From Crambe crambe (taxonomy: Eukaryota; Porifera; Demospongiae; Poecilosclerida; Crambeidae), in assembly GCA_963924555.1 (NCBI GenBank), contig OZ004582.1, positions 8,217,927-8,281,926 of the forward strand: a stretch of DNA of 64,000 bases, in the 5' to 3' direction. This document shows, piece after piece, positions 1 to 10,500 of the stretch. Every line of letters begins with the position of its first letter. The first letter of the stretch is position 1. The notes below the pieces were generated by a model that saw only the letters and a program-made list of their open reading frames with translations, had not been told where the DNA came from and did not search any database. The position numbers and the translations under genes are program-made.

Positions 1-2
1 TG

Positions 3-539
3 GAATATGTTGTGAAGGATTTGGAAGGGGACACTTCTGAAGGTGCTATTGAACGAAGAGAGAAAGAAATGAGAAGAAAGATAAAGGAATTAATTCCTTG
101 TGATGCTAGTAACTTGGATTCATTCTTCAGTGGAGAGTACGAAACTCGCCAGTATGACATTGTGCAGTCTTGCACCTGTCTTGAATCAATCCTGGATAGC
201 CGTGAAGCATACCAGAAGGGGATTGTCAAGCTGGCTTCCTATGTGAAGCCTGGGGGCTACTTACAAGTCCTCACTGCCACTGGAGGAGATTGGTATTCAT
301 GTTCAGGCCTTGGATATGATGTATATATGCTAAATGTCGAGGCAGGAGATAATTTGAAAGGATTTGAGATGGCTGGTGAGAATATTAATTACAGGGCCAC
401 TGTTTATCTATTATTGCATATACCCTCTCTTTCTACTGCAGGATTGTCAATTGTTAAAAGTTTGAACATTCAGCGAGCAGATAGTCCACACAGTGGTACG
501 AAAACCTACCAATTCACAATAGCACAGAAGAAGAAGTGA
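3..539 (+). CDS. NNMT/PNMT/TEMT-type N-methyltransferase, 3' part
   Basis: C-terminal half of an S-adenosylmethionine-dependent small-molecule methyltransferase of the nicotinamide/phenylethanolamine/thioether N-methyltransferase family. The gene is cut by the left edge; codons begin at position 3. The strand after the Rossmann core (YDIVQSCTCLESI) and the following KPGGYLQVL match the family's post-core 'KPGGFL' loop, and a leading DLEG fits the acidic region before it. A 66-bp intron is likely at 376-441 (GTGAG...CTGCAG). Splicing gives MAGLSIVKSL, which fits the family, whereas reading through adds 22 in-frame residues that do not. Stop at 537-539. The substrate cannot be told from this fragment. 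Confidence 0.8.
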   Translation, partial: EYVVKDLEGDTSEGAIERREKEMRRKIKELIPCDASNLDSFFSGEYETRQYDIVQSCTCLESILDSREAYQKGIVKLASYVKPGGYLQVLTATGGDWYSCSGLGYDVYMLNVEAGDNLKGFEMAGENINYRATVYLLLHIPSLSTAGLSIVKSLNIQRADSPHSGTKTYQFTIAQKKK

Positions 540-684
540 ACAAGTGAATTGTATTTATTATTTATTTGAGCTGACAGAAGTCAGATGCTAACGTTTTTGT
601 AATAGAAAATCTTTTGAATGCAGGCAAACACCAGCTTAGACAGTAACACAAACAGGTAGCTATATAACCTATTATAGCTGTAGT
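540..684. other. Short spacer between convergent genes
   Basis: About 145 bp between the stop of the methyltransferase (+) and the stop of the sulfotransferase (-). It must hold both 3' ends. AATAGA at 601 could serve as a weak poly(A) signal; nothing else is recognised. Confidence 0.4.
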
Positions 685-1890
685 TTATTCGTATTCAAAT
701 TGTAAGCCTGTGTCTTTAAGTCTGGTCGCACAAATGGCATCCATTTCGGCCGACTGTTCAGGAGTTAGGAAATTCTTCCAGTCTCCTACAATTCCTTTTC
801 GGAGGAACTTTGGTGCATTTGGCTTTTTGCAAGGCTCGGTCCAAGAGTAGTTTGCCGTGTCATCATCTTTCATCTTCTCGAAACTCGTTAAATCAGCTAT
901 TTTAGCAATGATATCACTGGGTAAATTACATCCGATGAACGAGGCAATAGTTGACACAGTAGATATTAGATCTTTCTTCATATCTTCGTACTTTAAAAAG
1001 AGTACATTTTTGTCATTTATGTGCGGCCACCAGCTAACCAGATGATCAAAATAATCACCAAACTCCAAATCTCCTGCTGTATACTTGCTCCAAAATGCAT
1101 CCCAAGTGATATTGGGGAAGTACCTGTAATTATAAGGAGGACAGTTATCTCTAGTAAGGTCATGTCATGTGACTATTTTAGCCCTACCAAATTAATAGGC
1201 CCTAGAAAAAAAAAGAGTTTTTGTTCAACTTGAAATCAGCCATTCCATGAAAAATGACCAGTTAGCTATAAGGTACCTGAGTTTAGTGTGGAAATAGAGT
1301 GAAACGGCCACATCCTTTGGATTACGAGCAACGAAAATATACTTGCAAGGAGTGGTATGAGGAGGACCACAAGGAAGAAGGTCATAGGGATAATGGGTCT
1401 TAAAAGCTCGAGGTCTGGGTAGCTGTAGCTTTAATTCATTCCAGTCCAACTCTGCAGGAGTAGATTGTGTAAAATTGTTTTAGAGGAACACAGAGGAACC
1501 TCCGAATAATCATAATATGGGACCCAACATTTTGTCCTTTGTAGAGAGGTTATAGAATATACAAAGGTACTGTCAATATTATCGGAGGTTCCAGTGTACG
1601 TGTACAGATTCTATGCTAATGATGCTGAGATGGATCACACCTTGATAACGTTTAATAGCTTCAGGCCAAGGTACTGAAGCAGATATCTTCACATCATCCT
1701 TCTCCCCTCTATTTCTGATCAACTTGACGATCTGCTGTGTCCAAGTGGTACCACACTTTGGGTAAGTGGCAATCCAAATGTCATCTGGGTACAGTTCAAA
1801 AGTCTTCAGCTCATCTAGCATCTCCTGGCTGACAAAGAGTGGTACTTGAAGGCCATTCAAAACGTGGTAAGGATAATCATCCGAAGCCAT
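685..1890 (-). CDS. Cytosolic sulfotransferase (SULT family), copy 1
   Basis: Transfers sulfate from PAPS to a small acceptor in the cytosol. Three exons: 1890-1641, 1451-1277 and 1123-685, together 287 aa, the usual SULT length. Exon 1 has the 5'-phosphosulfate loop (TYPKCGTTWTQQIV). Exon 2 has the catalytic-His segment (FKTHYPYDLLP) and the 3'-phosphate motif (VARNPKDVAVSLYFH). Exon 3 has the RKGIVGDWKNFLTPEQ segment typical of the family C-terminus. The start at 1890 (MASDDYPYHV) is preferred over an upstream in-frame Met because the extra residues are Arg/Pro-rich and unlike the family. Intron phases match the second copy at 33.5-35.5 kb, and exon 3 is 439 nt in both. Substrate unknown. 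Confidence 0.9.
1483..1604. mobile_element. Small TA-type MITE in sulfotransferase intron 1
   Basis: A 120-bp inverted-repeat element. It begins GGAACCTCCGAATAAT and ends ATTATCGGAGGTTCC. It belongs to the same family as longer copies near 24.2, 26.4, 33.0, 40.6 and 54.9 kb. It lies wholly inside the intron 1452-1640. Confidence 0.7.
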
Positions 1891-2230
1891 GATAGAATCT
1901 AGCCCCGCCCCCTCTATAGCTAGATCTTGCGCGTGCCTTTGAACCTTTGGCCGCGCGCGCGGCACATCCATGCACGTGCGCACATTTCACCCTTTATTCT
2001 GAGCTTACATATCTCTGTATTGAACACTTGGATACCAAAAATGAGGTGAAAGCATACCATGCTCGAATTGTAACAAAGTCATTCATATCATTATGTAGCT
2101 AACCTTTTAAAAAAAGTCTTGATGTAGTCTTGATGCAACTAGCTACATAGAATGGATGTATTTTGCTAGCTAAGTGATTTGGTTCTTGAGGACTTGAGCT
2201 AGCTGGATTGGTTATGCAGAACTTGATATA

Positions 2231-4304
2231 AAAAGTAGTAAAAATGCCTTGAGTTACTCATGGCATTGAATTAAGTAAGTCATCCATACTTTGAGTCACT
2301 CATGGCATTGATTTAAACATGCATGGTACTAAATTAAGTCAGTGACTAAATTCAATGCCAATATAAGTATTCACATTAAAATGGCAGCTTTTAAGTCAGA
2401 GTAGGTCCCTGGTAATTAGAAAAATTACAAGCTAGCTGTAGCAACGTAACATGAAAATTGTTCACAGTAGCAACATAGCTGATAGATTACTGTGGTGATT
2501 GAGAGTATAGAATTTCTACACCATCTCAAATAGGCATTGGGGGCTGAAATGCTCTTTTTTTGGTCTATTATTCTATTCTGCAGTGCTCCTCCAGCAGACC
2601 CATTATTGTAGCCTATAATAATGTTCTCAGCTATAAAATGTCATGAAAGAATACTTTTGAACTGTGTGTACACTTTAAAAATGAAAGTGTGTGCATGCTT
2701 TTTAAAAAAACTCACTCAGAATGCACATACCAGTATCAAATTTGGTGATGCCAGCACTTGACAATCAGGCAAGGGCTAGGGAGGAGCAAATTATAGTAGC
2801 TATAATAATGACTGCAGCCTATTATTCTGTTTTAGCCTATTATGCTGCTATTCCAGTCAAGTCCTATTTAGCCTATTATGCTGCTATTCTAGCATATTAG
2901 CCCCATGACATTATAATTTTCATTTAGGTTATAACTCCTTTCTTGGTCAAACCCTTTGCCCGTTTCTTTGTATTGGTTATTATTTGATTCTTTATATGAC
3001 CTGAAAATGAAAACAGTGAAACAGTTCATTACAACCTTGTCTGGTGAACCAAATCATTCATTATCTTTATCTTTATTCATACAACATTGGTTCTGGCGAG
3101 ATATGGCTGTTTTTCTTTTGACTTATTCACAATGATCTAGAGATCACCAGCAATTTTGCTAAATTCTTTGCCACAGCTATCTTTTAAAGTGTAGTCATTA
3201 ATGATAACCGGGTGTGATTGGTGTTAAAAGGTGGCTGGTCTTTGAACAGTGTTAAAGAGTAAAAGAGAGGGTGATATCTTAAATAAGCCATATGATTGTA
3301 GCATCTATTCAAAGACTAGGTTTTAAAAACAGCTTTTGGAATTTTTTCAATAAAAAGAATGTGATTAAGAAGATAAATTGCAATGCATCACTCCAGCCAG
3401 TTACTACCCCCTTTAATGTTTTCCGATCTGAGGAACATTTTTTGTATGCAAGGCCATATCTATGTCTATTAGCATCGAACAACAACAACCCACTCAAGTT
3501 GTGTATCTAGTTCCAGTTTGTATTGAAGGAGGTATCAAACACATTTCACAATGTATGAAGATTGCTGGCTTGATTAGAATACTCATCCTTCTTAATGCAA
3601 TGGTATTTACAGTTTCATAAACTATGATACTTGGAAAGGTGAATTGTATTTCCTGCCGAAGATAACTGGTCCCTGCTCCAGGATCACTTCTATGGGGGCT
3701 GGACGGCTGAAGCCTCAAATAAAAAAAACTAGGGGGATGCTCCCACACATATAGTGCCTGGTGGGCTCCCGGTACCCACCATCAACAGCTGAGGCTTTCC
3801 ACCTCTCCCACTATAACACTGTGACTTATGCATGGAGAAAACACCAGGAGATAGGAACATTAGTGTGATGAGTAGCTACCCTCATCTGTTTTACTGGAAA
3901 TGAAATGCTGTGTATAGTATCTCTGAAGATAGAAACTGTTTTAGTTATTGAATCTGGAGATTGTAGCTACAATAATCTTTTGATTATCAATCACCATCAC
4001 CATGGCTATGTTGCTATATTTTCAAATTATTATTGTTTTTGACTTTCGACAGTTTTGAGTGTACATAATTGCCCATTTAGTTATAATCATGATCATGGCA
4101 CTGAATTAAGTCAGCCTATTATTCTAATTACCAGGGACCTACTCTGACTTAAAAAGCTGCCATTTAATGTGAATACTTATATTGGCATGGAATTAAGTCA
4201 CTGACTTAATTCAGTGCCATGTATACTCATGGCATGTTTGACTTAAATCAATGCTCAAGGCATGGATGACTTAATTCAATGCCATGAGCATTTTTACTAC
4301 TTTT
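2231..4304. mobile_element. 2.07-kb non-autonomous element with ~185-bp inverted ends
   Basis: Positions 2231-2419 and 4124-4304 are imperfect inverted copies of each other. Each arm contains its own palindromic part (GGCACTGAATTAAGTCAGTG and relatives). The interior is AT-rich, repeats the motif GCCTATTATTCTG and has no convincing transposase. Short open frames near 3.3-3.7 kb look like chance. Superfamily unknown; no clear target duplication was found. Confidence 0.65.
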
Positions 4305-5202
4305 ATGTCATTTTATGTAGGACTAGCTGGATCACAGAAAGTATGGGTCCTAAGTACAGTGAAGATAGTGAAGAGCAAGCTGGCGCTGCGTATAGCTAGC
4401 TAGCCAATTAGCTACAAGTAGCTAGCTAAAGCTGTTTTAAGAATGCAGCTGCTATGTAGCTATAGTAACTAACCACTATGACAAATAAGGAGAAACATAT
4501 CAGTTATTATGATGTGGTCCACTGGGGAATTGGGCATATATGTAGCTAGCTTCTTACGCACTTAGCATATTTCATACTTGTGTCTCTCTTGAAGAAAGAA
4601 TGCGGCTTGAATACATATGTTTTGCTTGCCTCTAGTATGGATGTATTACATCGTAGTACCACTCACATACATAAGGATGCTGTGGAGAGATGGCTTGCTT
4701 CACATGCAGACACTCAAATACTAGGTTCTTATCCTGAATCCTCCAACTACGTAAGTGTAATTGTGTTTGACTCTCATTGGGGTAGGGATTCAGATGATAT
4801 GGTTATCCTGAATCCTCCCACTAAGTGTAATTGTGTTTGGCTTGCATTGGTGTAGGAAGATGATTGGCCTAGCACCACTAATACTAAATTCAGCAAATCT
4901 GTTAAGAAATTTACGGGGGCCAGCCACCTGATCCCTATGCCCCCCCCCCTGTTCTTATGTCAGTGGCTCTTTCCTTTATGTACCACATGCATGTACCAGT
5001 AGGCTTATGGAATTGTATGATTGCATAGTGGAAGGCCTTTTTGTCATGTGGTTTCTGGGCCAGACAGCTACAACACACCTCTACACTAATTACATGCCAT
5101 GGAGAGCTAGGGTTTATTCACAATTCAGATAACCTAACTTCTTTGTTGACATAATTATATAAAATTAATTGGCAACCTTGGCAGAATTTCAAGATAAGAT
5201 GG
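4305..5202. other. Intergenic stretch with a small tandem duplication
   Basis: No gene recognised. A unit containing GGTTATCCTGAATCCTCC and AAGTGTAATTGTGTTTG is repeated at about 4728-4790 and 4798-4857. The rest is AT-rich with many AGCTAGCTAGC motifs, which are common across the window. Confidence 0.4.
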
Positions 5203-6675
5203 TTAATAATTCTTACAAGTAAAGCTGTTAATATTGCGTTTTTTGGGAATGCCACATATGACAGCTGCTATATGGGCATAACTACTACTCCAGCGTACTA
5301 ATATGTATGACCGAGCAAGAAGAATCACATCCACCAGCATGGACACTATTCCTTTATCCTCTTCATTTGTTATGACATGAGATTGTTTGTTCATCTTATC
5401 AACGTGAAAACCTCCGATATCTAAAGATCGAAACCTCAGCCCAAACTTAGACATTGCCAAATCCCTGACTAAAGGAGAATCAGTGGCCAGAAATATGTAG
5501 CTGTTGTTTCCAATGTACTTATTAGCTCTATCAACTGCACATTGAAGAATTTTCATCCATTTTGTTCTATCTTTTATATATTTTATATTGGGATCATCTC
5601 TCACTGTATGGGAACCATGAAATCCTGTTCTTATATGGAGCCCAACGTATGGTATGCCATCAATTCCTAATACTGTCATGGCATTTTTAACTTCATTGAT
5701 AAGTGAAGGCTCAAGAACAAATAAATATCTGAAGACTATTCCCAAAAGATCAATCAGATCTCTCTTTGATAAATTAGCGAGACCAGCTTGATTAAGACCC
5801 TCTCTTATCCATTTCTGTCCAGTGGTTGTATAGTTAGACAATAATGAATCCACTTCAATGTTAGTTGCCAATGCCACAATTGGAGTATCACCCCGTATGA
5901 TACTCAAATGACTTTGCCACGATTTTAATCTTTGAGCGACACTGAAGTAATTTGGGGCAATAATGCGTACAATAAATTTTTGTACATTAGTGTCATTCTT
6001 CTTGCTTAGCTTGATTTCGTCTATTGTTTGTTTATCATCCCAGTTAATCATATTTGGTCTGAGGTAAAGGTTCTCACTAGGAGCTTCCCAGTACATCACA
6101 AATCTTCTTCTACTGAATATAGCCAGAGCAAATGTAGTTAATACTCCTCTAAGACGGTCTCCAATTCCACCACACGGATGATCTGATCTGCAGTGCCAAG
6201 CTAGCACTCTTTTGTTGCTCATTTTTGACTCATTCATGGTATACTCCGTCAAAAGGTTGATGAATTTCTGATATTTTGGAGGGAAGAAGCCATATTCTCC
6301 TGGGTAACATTGGAAAGGAATACTTTTATTTTCAATGCCTTCACGAATGCCTTTATCAATACTAGTGCTGTCTCTCTGATGAGAATTCTTATGATCCATT
6401 TTATGATTATCATGTAAAGCTCTTTTTCCAGTGTAAAGTTTCCATCCATATTTACTAGCTCTTGATCTAAATTGATCACTCTCTGTAGCTGTGCCTAAAA
6501 TTTTTTGTCTTGTTGGCAAAACCATAGATGGCGAAATGTTAGTAGGAGGTAACATTACATCTTGATACTTCGCATTGGTACCTTTCACAACTGGTCCCGA
6601 TAGACTTCGATACTTTAAAAGAAGTAGTATCTCAACAGCGACTATGATCAGCCAAACAAAGTGGATCAAACGCAT
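5203..6675 (-). CDS. Fucosyltransferase-like type II membrane protein
   Basis: Intact single-exon frame of 490 aa. An N-terminal signal-anchor (about residues 4-22, FVWLIIVAVEILLLL) suggests a Golgi type II topology, followed by a stem and a luminal domain. The domain has GGIGDRLRGVLTTFALAIF with RRRFVMYW after it, the nucleotide-sugar motif GLHIRTG in the second half, and a C-terminal 'RSYILVRWSSSYAHIAAVICG' block. This order (GDR/RG, H-x-R, serine-rich block) is seen in GT-B fucosyltransferases of the GT11/GT23/GT37/POFUT group. The family is therefore inferred from motifs, and the acceptor is unknown. The ATG at 6675 is the first in frame and precedes the anchor directly. Confidence 0.65.
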   Translation of the reverse strand: MRLIHFVWLIIVAVEILLLLKYRSLSGPVVKGTNAKYQDVMLPPTNISPSMVLPTRQKILGTATESDQFRSRASKYGWKLYTGKRALHDNHKMDHKNSHQRDSTSIDKGIREGIENKSIPFQCYPGEYGFFPPKYQKFINLLTEYTMNESKMSNKRVLAWHCRSDHPCGGIGDRLRGVLTTFALAIFSRRRFVMYWEAPSENLYLRPNMINWDDKQTIDEIKLSKKNDTNVQKFIVRIIAPNYFSVAQRLKSWQSHLSIIRGDTPIVALATNIEVDSLLSNYTTTGQKWIREGLNQAGLANLSKRDLIDLLGIVFRYLFVLEPSLINEVKNAMTVLGIDGIPYVGLHIRTGFHGSHTVRDDPNIKYIKDRTKWMKILQCAVDRANKYIGNNSYIFLATDSPLVRDLAMSKFGLRFRSLDIGGFHVDKMNKQSHVITNEEDKGIVSMLVDVILLARSYILVRWSSSYAHIAAVICGIPKKRNINSFTCKNY

Positions 6676-7508
6676 TGTGGACCCTGAACTTAATCCAGGT
6701 ACACAGCCCGCTGCCCGCTGTACGAAGATAGATCTAGCTAGCTACTGATTCATCTAGCGCTATTACATATTAGCTCCCTCAGTTTAATATTATACAGCAT
6801 GTACTGCTGGAGGGACCAATTATTTGTTGTGTACTCAGGTAAAATAAGCAGAGTTATTTTTAGTAAAGTCTATAATTATAATCACATGCTTTTGAGTGCA
6901 ATTTAGATTCGAATGCAATTGAAAAAGCATGTGATTGCCTATTAATATAATCATGACTGTGTGGTACATGGTAGATTACTTGTACATGTAATTGTATCAG
7001 CCAGGCAGCTGCATGTAGGAAGCTGTTAGCTAATATATAATGTGAACCCATACGGTTAATGCTTGCCACAAAACGCTTACATAAAGCCTAGCACTTACAA
7101 AAAAACGTAGAAATAAATCAAGCTAGCCTACCATCGATCTTCAGAAACATTGTTCAGCCAGGCAGCTGCATGGAAGCTGTTAATATGAACCTGTAATACT
7201 TGCCACAAAACACTTAGCAGGTGGCCAACAATCCAAGATAAGCCAATTCACTTTGAAAAAAACATTGTAGAAATAAATCAAGCTAGCCTACTGGACCATC
7301 TTCAGAAGCATCGTTACTATCGACTGCACAGTGTATGTAAAGAAATCAGCAGACATTATTATGAGATAGGTTGGTCTTTTAGATGGGAATTCTGTCAAAA
7401 TTGAGGAAGTTCAAATTACCCACCAGCCCATAAATTTCAACTGGTCACTGTAGTTTGATAGAAGAAAAAAAAGTTACGAATAAACCACCAAGCTAGCTAG
7501 AGCTATTG
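6676..7508. repeat. Spacer with two tandem copies of a dispersed repeat
   Basis: No gene seen. About 6998-7145 and 7155-7320 are direct copies sharing GGCAGCTGCAT, CTTGCCACAAAACGCTTA and GTAGAAATAAATCAAGCTAG. Related pieces lie at 46.64-46.89 kb, 58.10-58.20 kb and 58.50-58.80 kb, so this is a dispersed repeat of unknown class. The ATGCTTTTGAGTGCAATT segment near 6885 also recurs near 58.5 kb. Confidence 0.55.
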
Positions 7509-10500
7509 TCATGCTGATTCTTGTGTGGCTGTATATTCAGCCACACTTCCAGTTGGCACGAAAACTCGAGCCTTCTTAGTTGGTGGTGTGCCGATTTCCT
7601 CATCTTTGTCCTTTTCACCATACCCTCCTCCACCTGGGGTCTCCAAACGAAATTTATCCTGCATGACAAGATACATCATAGCAAACTCATTTTTGGATTT
7701 CATATAGTACTAGCAAACTAAATGATCTCTTGAGAATGAAAATGTTACTTTCTAAAACTCTTACCCCTGCTTTGATATCAACTGTAGTTTTCCCTGGAAG
7801 GATCTTCCTTTCTTCATTATCTACCGATACGAGTATATTTTTCCCCTTGGCGCCATCACAACCACCTGTATAGTATTATAACGTGGCACAGAACTTTAAA
7901 ACCTTGGATCATGTGAAGAGAGAGGTAGGTGAACCCCCTTAGCAGTTTAGCTACATTGTAGTCTATAGCTTACCGTAGACTTGTCTAAAACACCACATGA
8001 CTACTTCTCATTGTAACTTTTCTAATAACCAAATTTCAAATCTCAAAAACCATCTCATAGAGTAGGTGATCAACTCTCTGCTGGTGTTTTAATTAAATGT
8101 GAATCTTGGCCAAGAATTGAGAAAGCTAGAGCAGATTATAGTGAATGATCAAGGGATGAAGTGAGTGCGAACTGATTTCATGGGGGACTACAGGGTTCTC
8201 CCCAATGGAACTGATCAGAGCGGTGCTTGAATACCACATTAAAGGATTTTGATATTCTTGTGGCTATTAAAATACATTCTTTAACCACATGAAAGGAAAA
8301 ATGGGCCTTATCAGAGTGGTGTTGCACCTCTCTAACACCCTTTGGGGAGAACCCTGGACTATATACTTACCTTTTAGACCATATGGACTATAAACCCGTC
8401 TGTCGGTAAGCACGGACAGAGTTAATGGTCGCCGGAAAAGGATTTCTCGGAGAACCCCATCTCCTCCTTGGAACAGACCATCACCTCCAGTATTGTCATT
8501 CAAATGAAATTTAATCAAAAGAGCAGGATATCTTAAGTGAGAGTTTAAAATAGCATAATGTCACACTCTGAGCATGTGCAGTAGCTACAAACTATACAGG
8601 ATTATACCGTAGATTGGGAAATTTCGATGATTCATGGTCATGTTCAACAACGAAAATTAAATGAAATTTGATTACCTTGTAAGCTGTAACAATGAACATG
8701 AAAATTGAAAATACGAATTATTATCTAACGAAAATTTCCTATGGTATAGGCCTGTGGGCCTGAATATGGGCTAGGCTTAAAATAATACATCTCAAGACTT
8801 TGTATATAGTCTGGTGTAGCCGACCCTTTACCTTCCTTTTCTTGGGGGCGGGGAAGGAGAAAGGTCTGGTGACTCTAGCATGTATGACTTGTGTCGCGCA
8901 TAAAAAACGACATGCCAATCAGATTGCTAAGATCCATCATGTGATATAGTCATGAACTTGTGTTTCTAAAATCATCTGCTTTTTGGAGCCCGCCCATTTT
9001 CTATAGGATCGATCATGGCTGTAGCTATTTCGAGTGAGATTAAAGAAGTTTTCAGCAGACTTGGACTGTCTGTGAAGTCAGAACAAGAGGAGATTATTAG
9101 TGGGATTCTGAAGGGTGAATTGCCACTTCTTTGGACTCTCCCTTTCTCTAACCACTGCTAAACAACCACACAAGCCAAACAAATAGCCGCTTGTGGTGGG
9201 GAAGCCATATCTCTAACCACACACCACACGTATTCGCATAATTACTTGCGCATGGTTTATGGCCATGATGTAATGTTCAAAAATGATGAGTCGTATATGC
9301 TAGAGTCACCAGACCCTTTCTCCTTCCCCTGCCCCCAAGAAAAGGAAGGTAAAGGGTTGGCTACGCCAGAAAAGTATACACTCAATGCATAACCTCAAAA
9401 GAGGATGAATGTGTCCATTATAATAGCTAATTATTACACACACACACCAAATTTATCTCAAATGGCTAGAACCACAAAAACTTTCTGGGATAAACATAGC
9501 TTATATTATACACAACATACAGTGTAACCTCGATTATCCACACCTCGTTTATCCAGAACCAACCTCCCGGATTTGGAAATACAAGCATTTTAAATGATTA
9601 TTGTTTGAGAATTTTTTTTGAGTGCTTTGCACAGGCACATAATTAGCAACTGCATAACAATCAGTAGTATCTACACTGTTCTAGGCTGTTAGTACTAGCC
9701 CATAATATTAAACTATACAACACAGCATAACCACAACACACTTCACTTATCTGGACTAATTCACTAATCAGGCAGCCCAGAAAAAAAGTTTGGACAAAGG
9801 TGTCTGGATAACCGAGGTTCGACTGTACATGTTCTGTACCTTCTTTCTAAAATTTCGGGATCTGTGATTCTTGTGTTGGTCATGTGAGTGTGGACACCAC
9901 TTCGTCCATGCCAGTGAGGTCCCTGTATATTATGGATGCATAGTGGGATGGCTAATAGCTGGTACAGAAGTGGAATAACTAAATAACATGGTTGCATTAT
10001 ATCGGTATGCCTAACCTATTCAGGTCACGCACAACAATTCCAACCATAACAATGCACACTTTTAAATTTATTGAACAGCAGCTAAAACCTACACACTAGG
10101 ACCAACTGTTACATCCATCATAGAGAGATTTCCCCTTTTTTTGGAGGTGAAAAATAATTAGTTCTCACTGTATTTGTATAAGGGACTAGTGGGACCTTAA
10201 TTCAGAGTCCAGACTCAACAATAATTGTGTAAAATCTGCCCATTAATTATTCATCCACTCTTTCTTGAAATTTATCAATTGCACAGGAATGCTTTATTAA
10301 TAATCCACCCACTTTTTCTTGAAATGCCTCAATTGTATAGAAATACTCTATTATTAGAACATAGTTCAGTGGTTTTACAGCGTTTCTAACTGACTTAGAA
10401 ACACAGCAGGTTTTCCAAGTGCCTAACAGTAGGTTTTTTAAGTCCCCCAGGCACTTAGAAAACCTACTGTTAGGAATGTTACTATAACTATTAATATGAT

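Noticed and set aside
3292..3748. Open frames on both strands inside the 2-kb element
   Set aside because: Short, overlapping on opposite strands, AT-driven composition and no recognisable domain.
9764..9997. Stand-alone protein with [21 protein letters not shown]
   Set aside because: Only 9922-9840 is coding; it is exon 30 of oxoprolinase, with splice sites in phase with exons 29 and 31.
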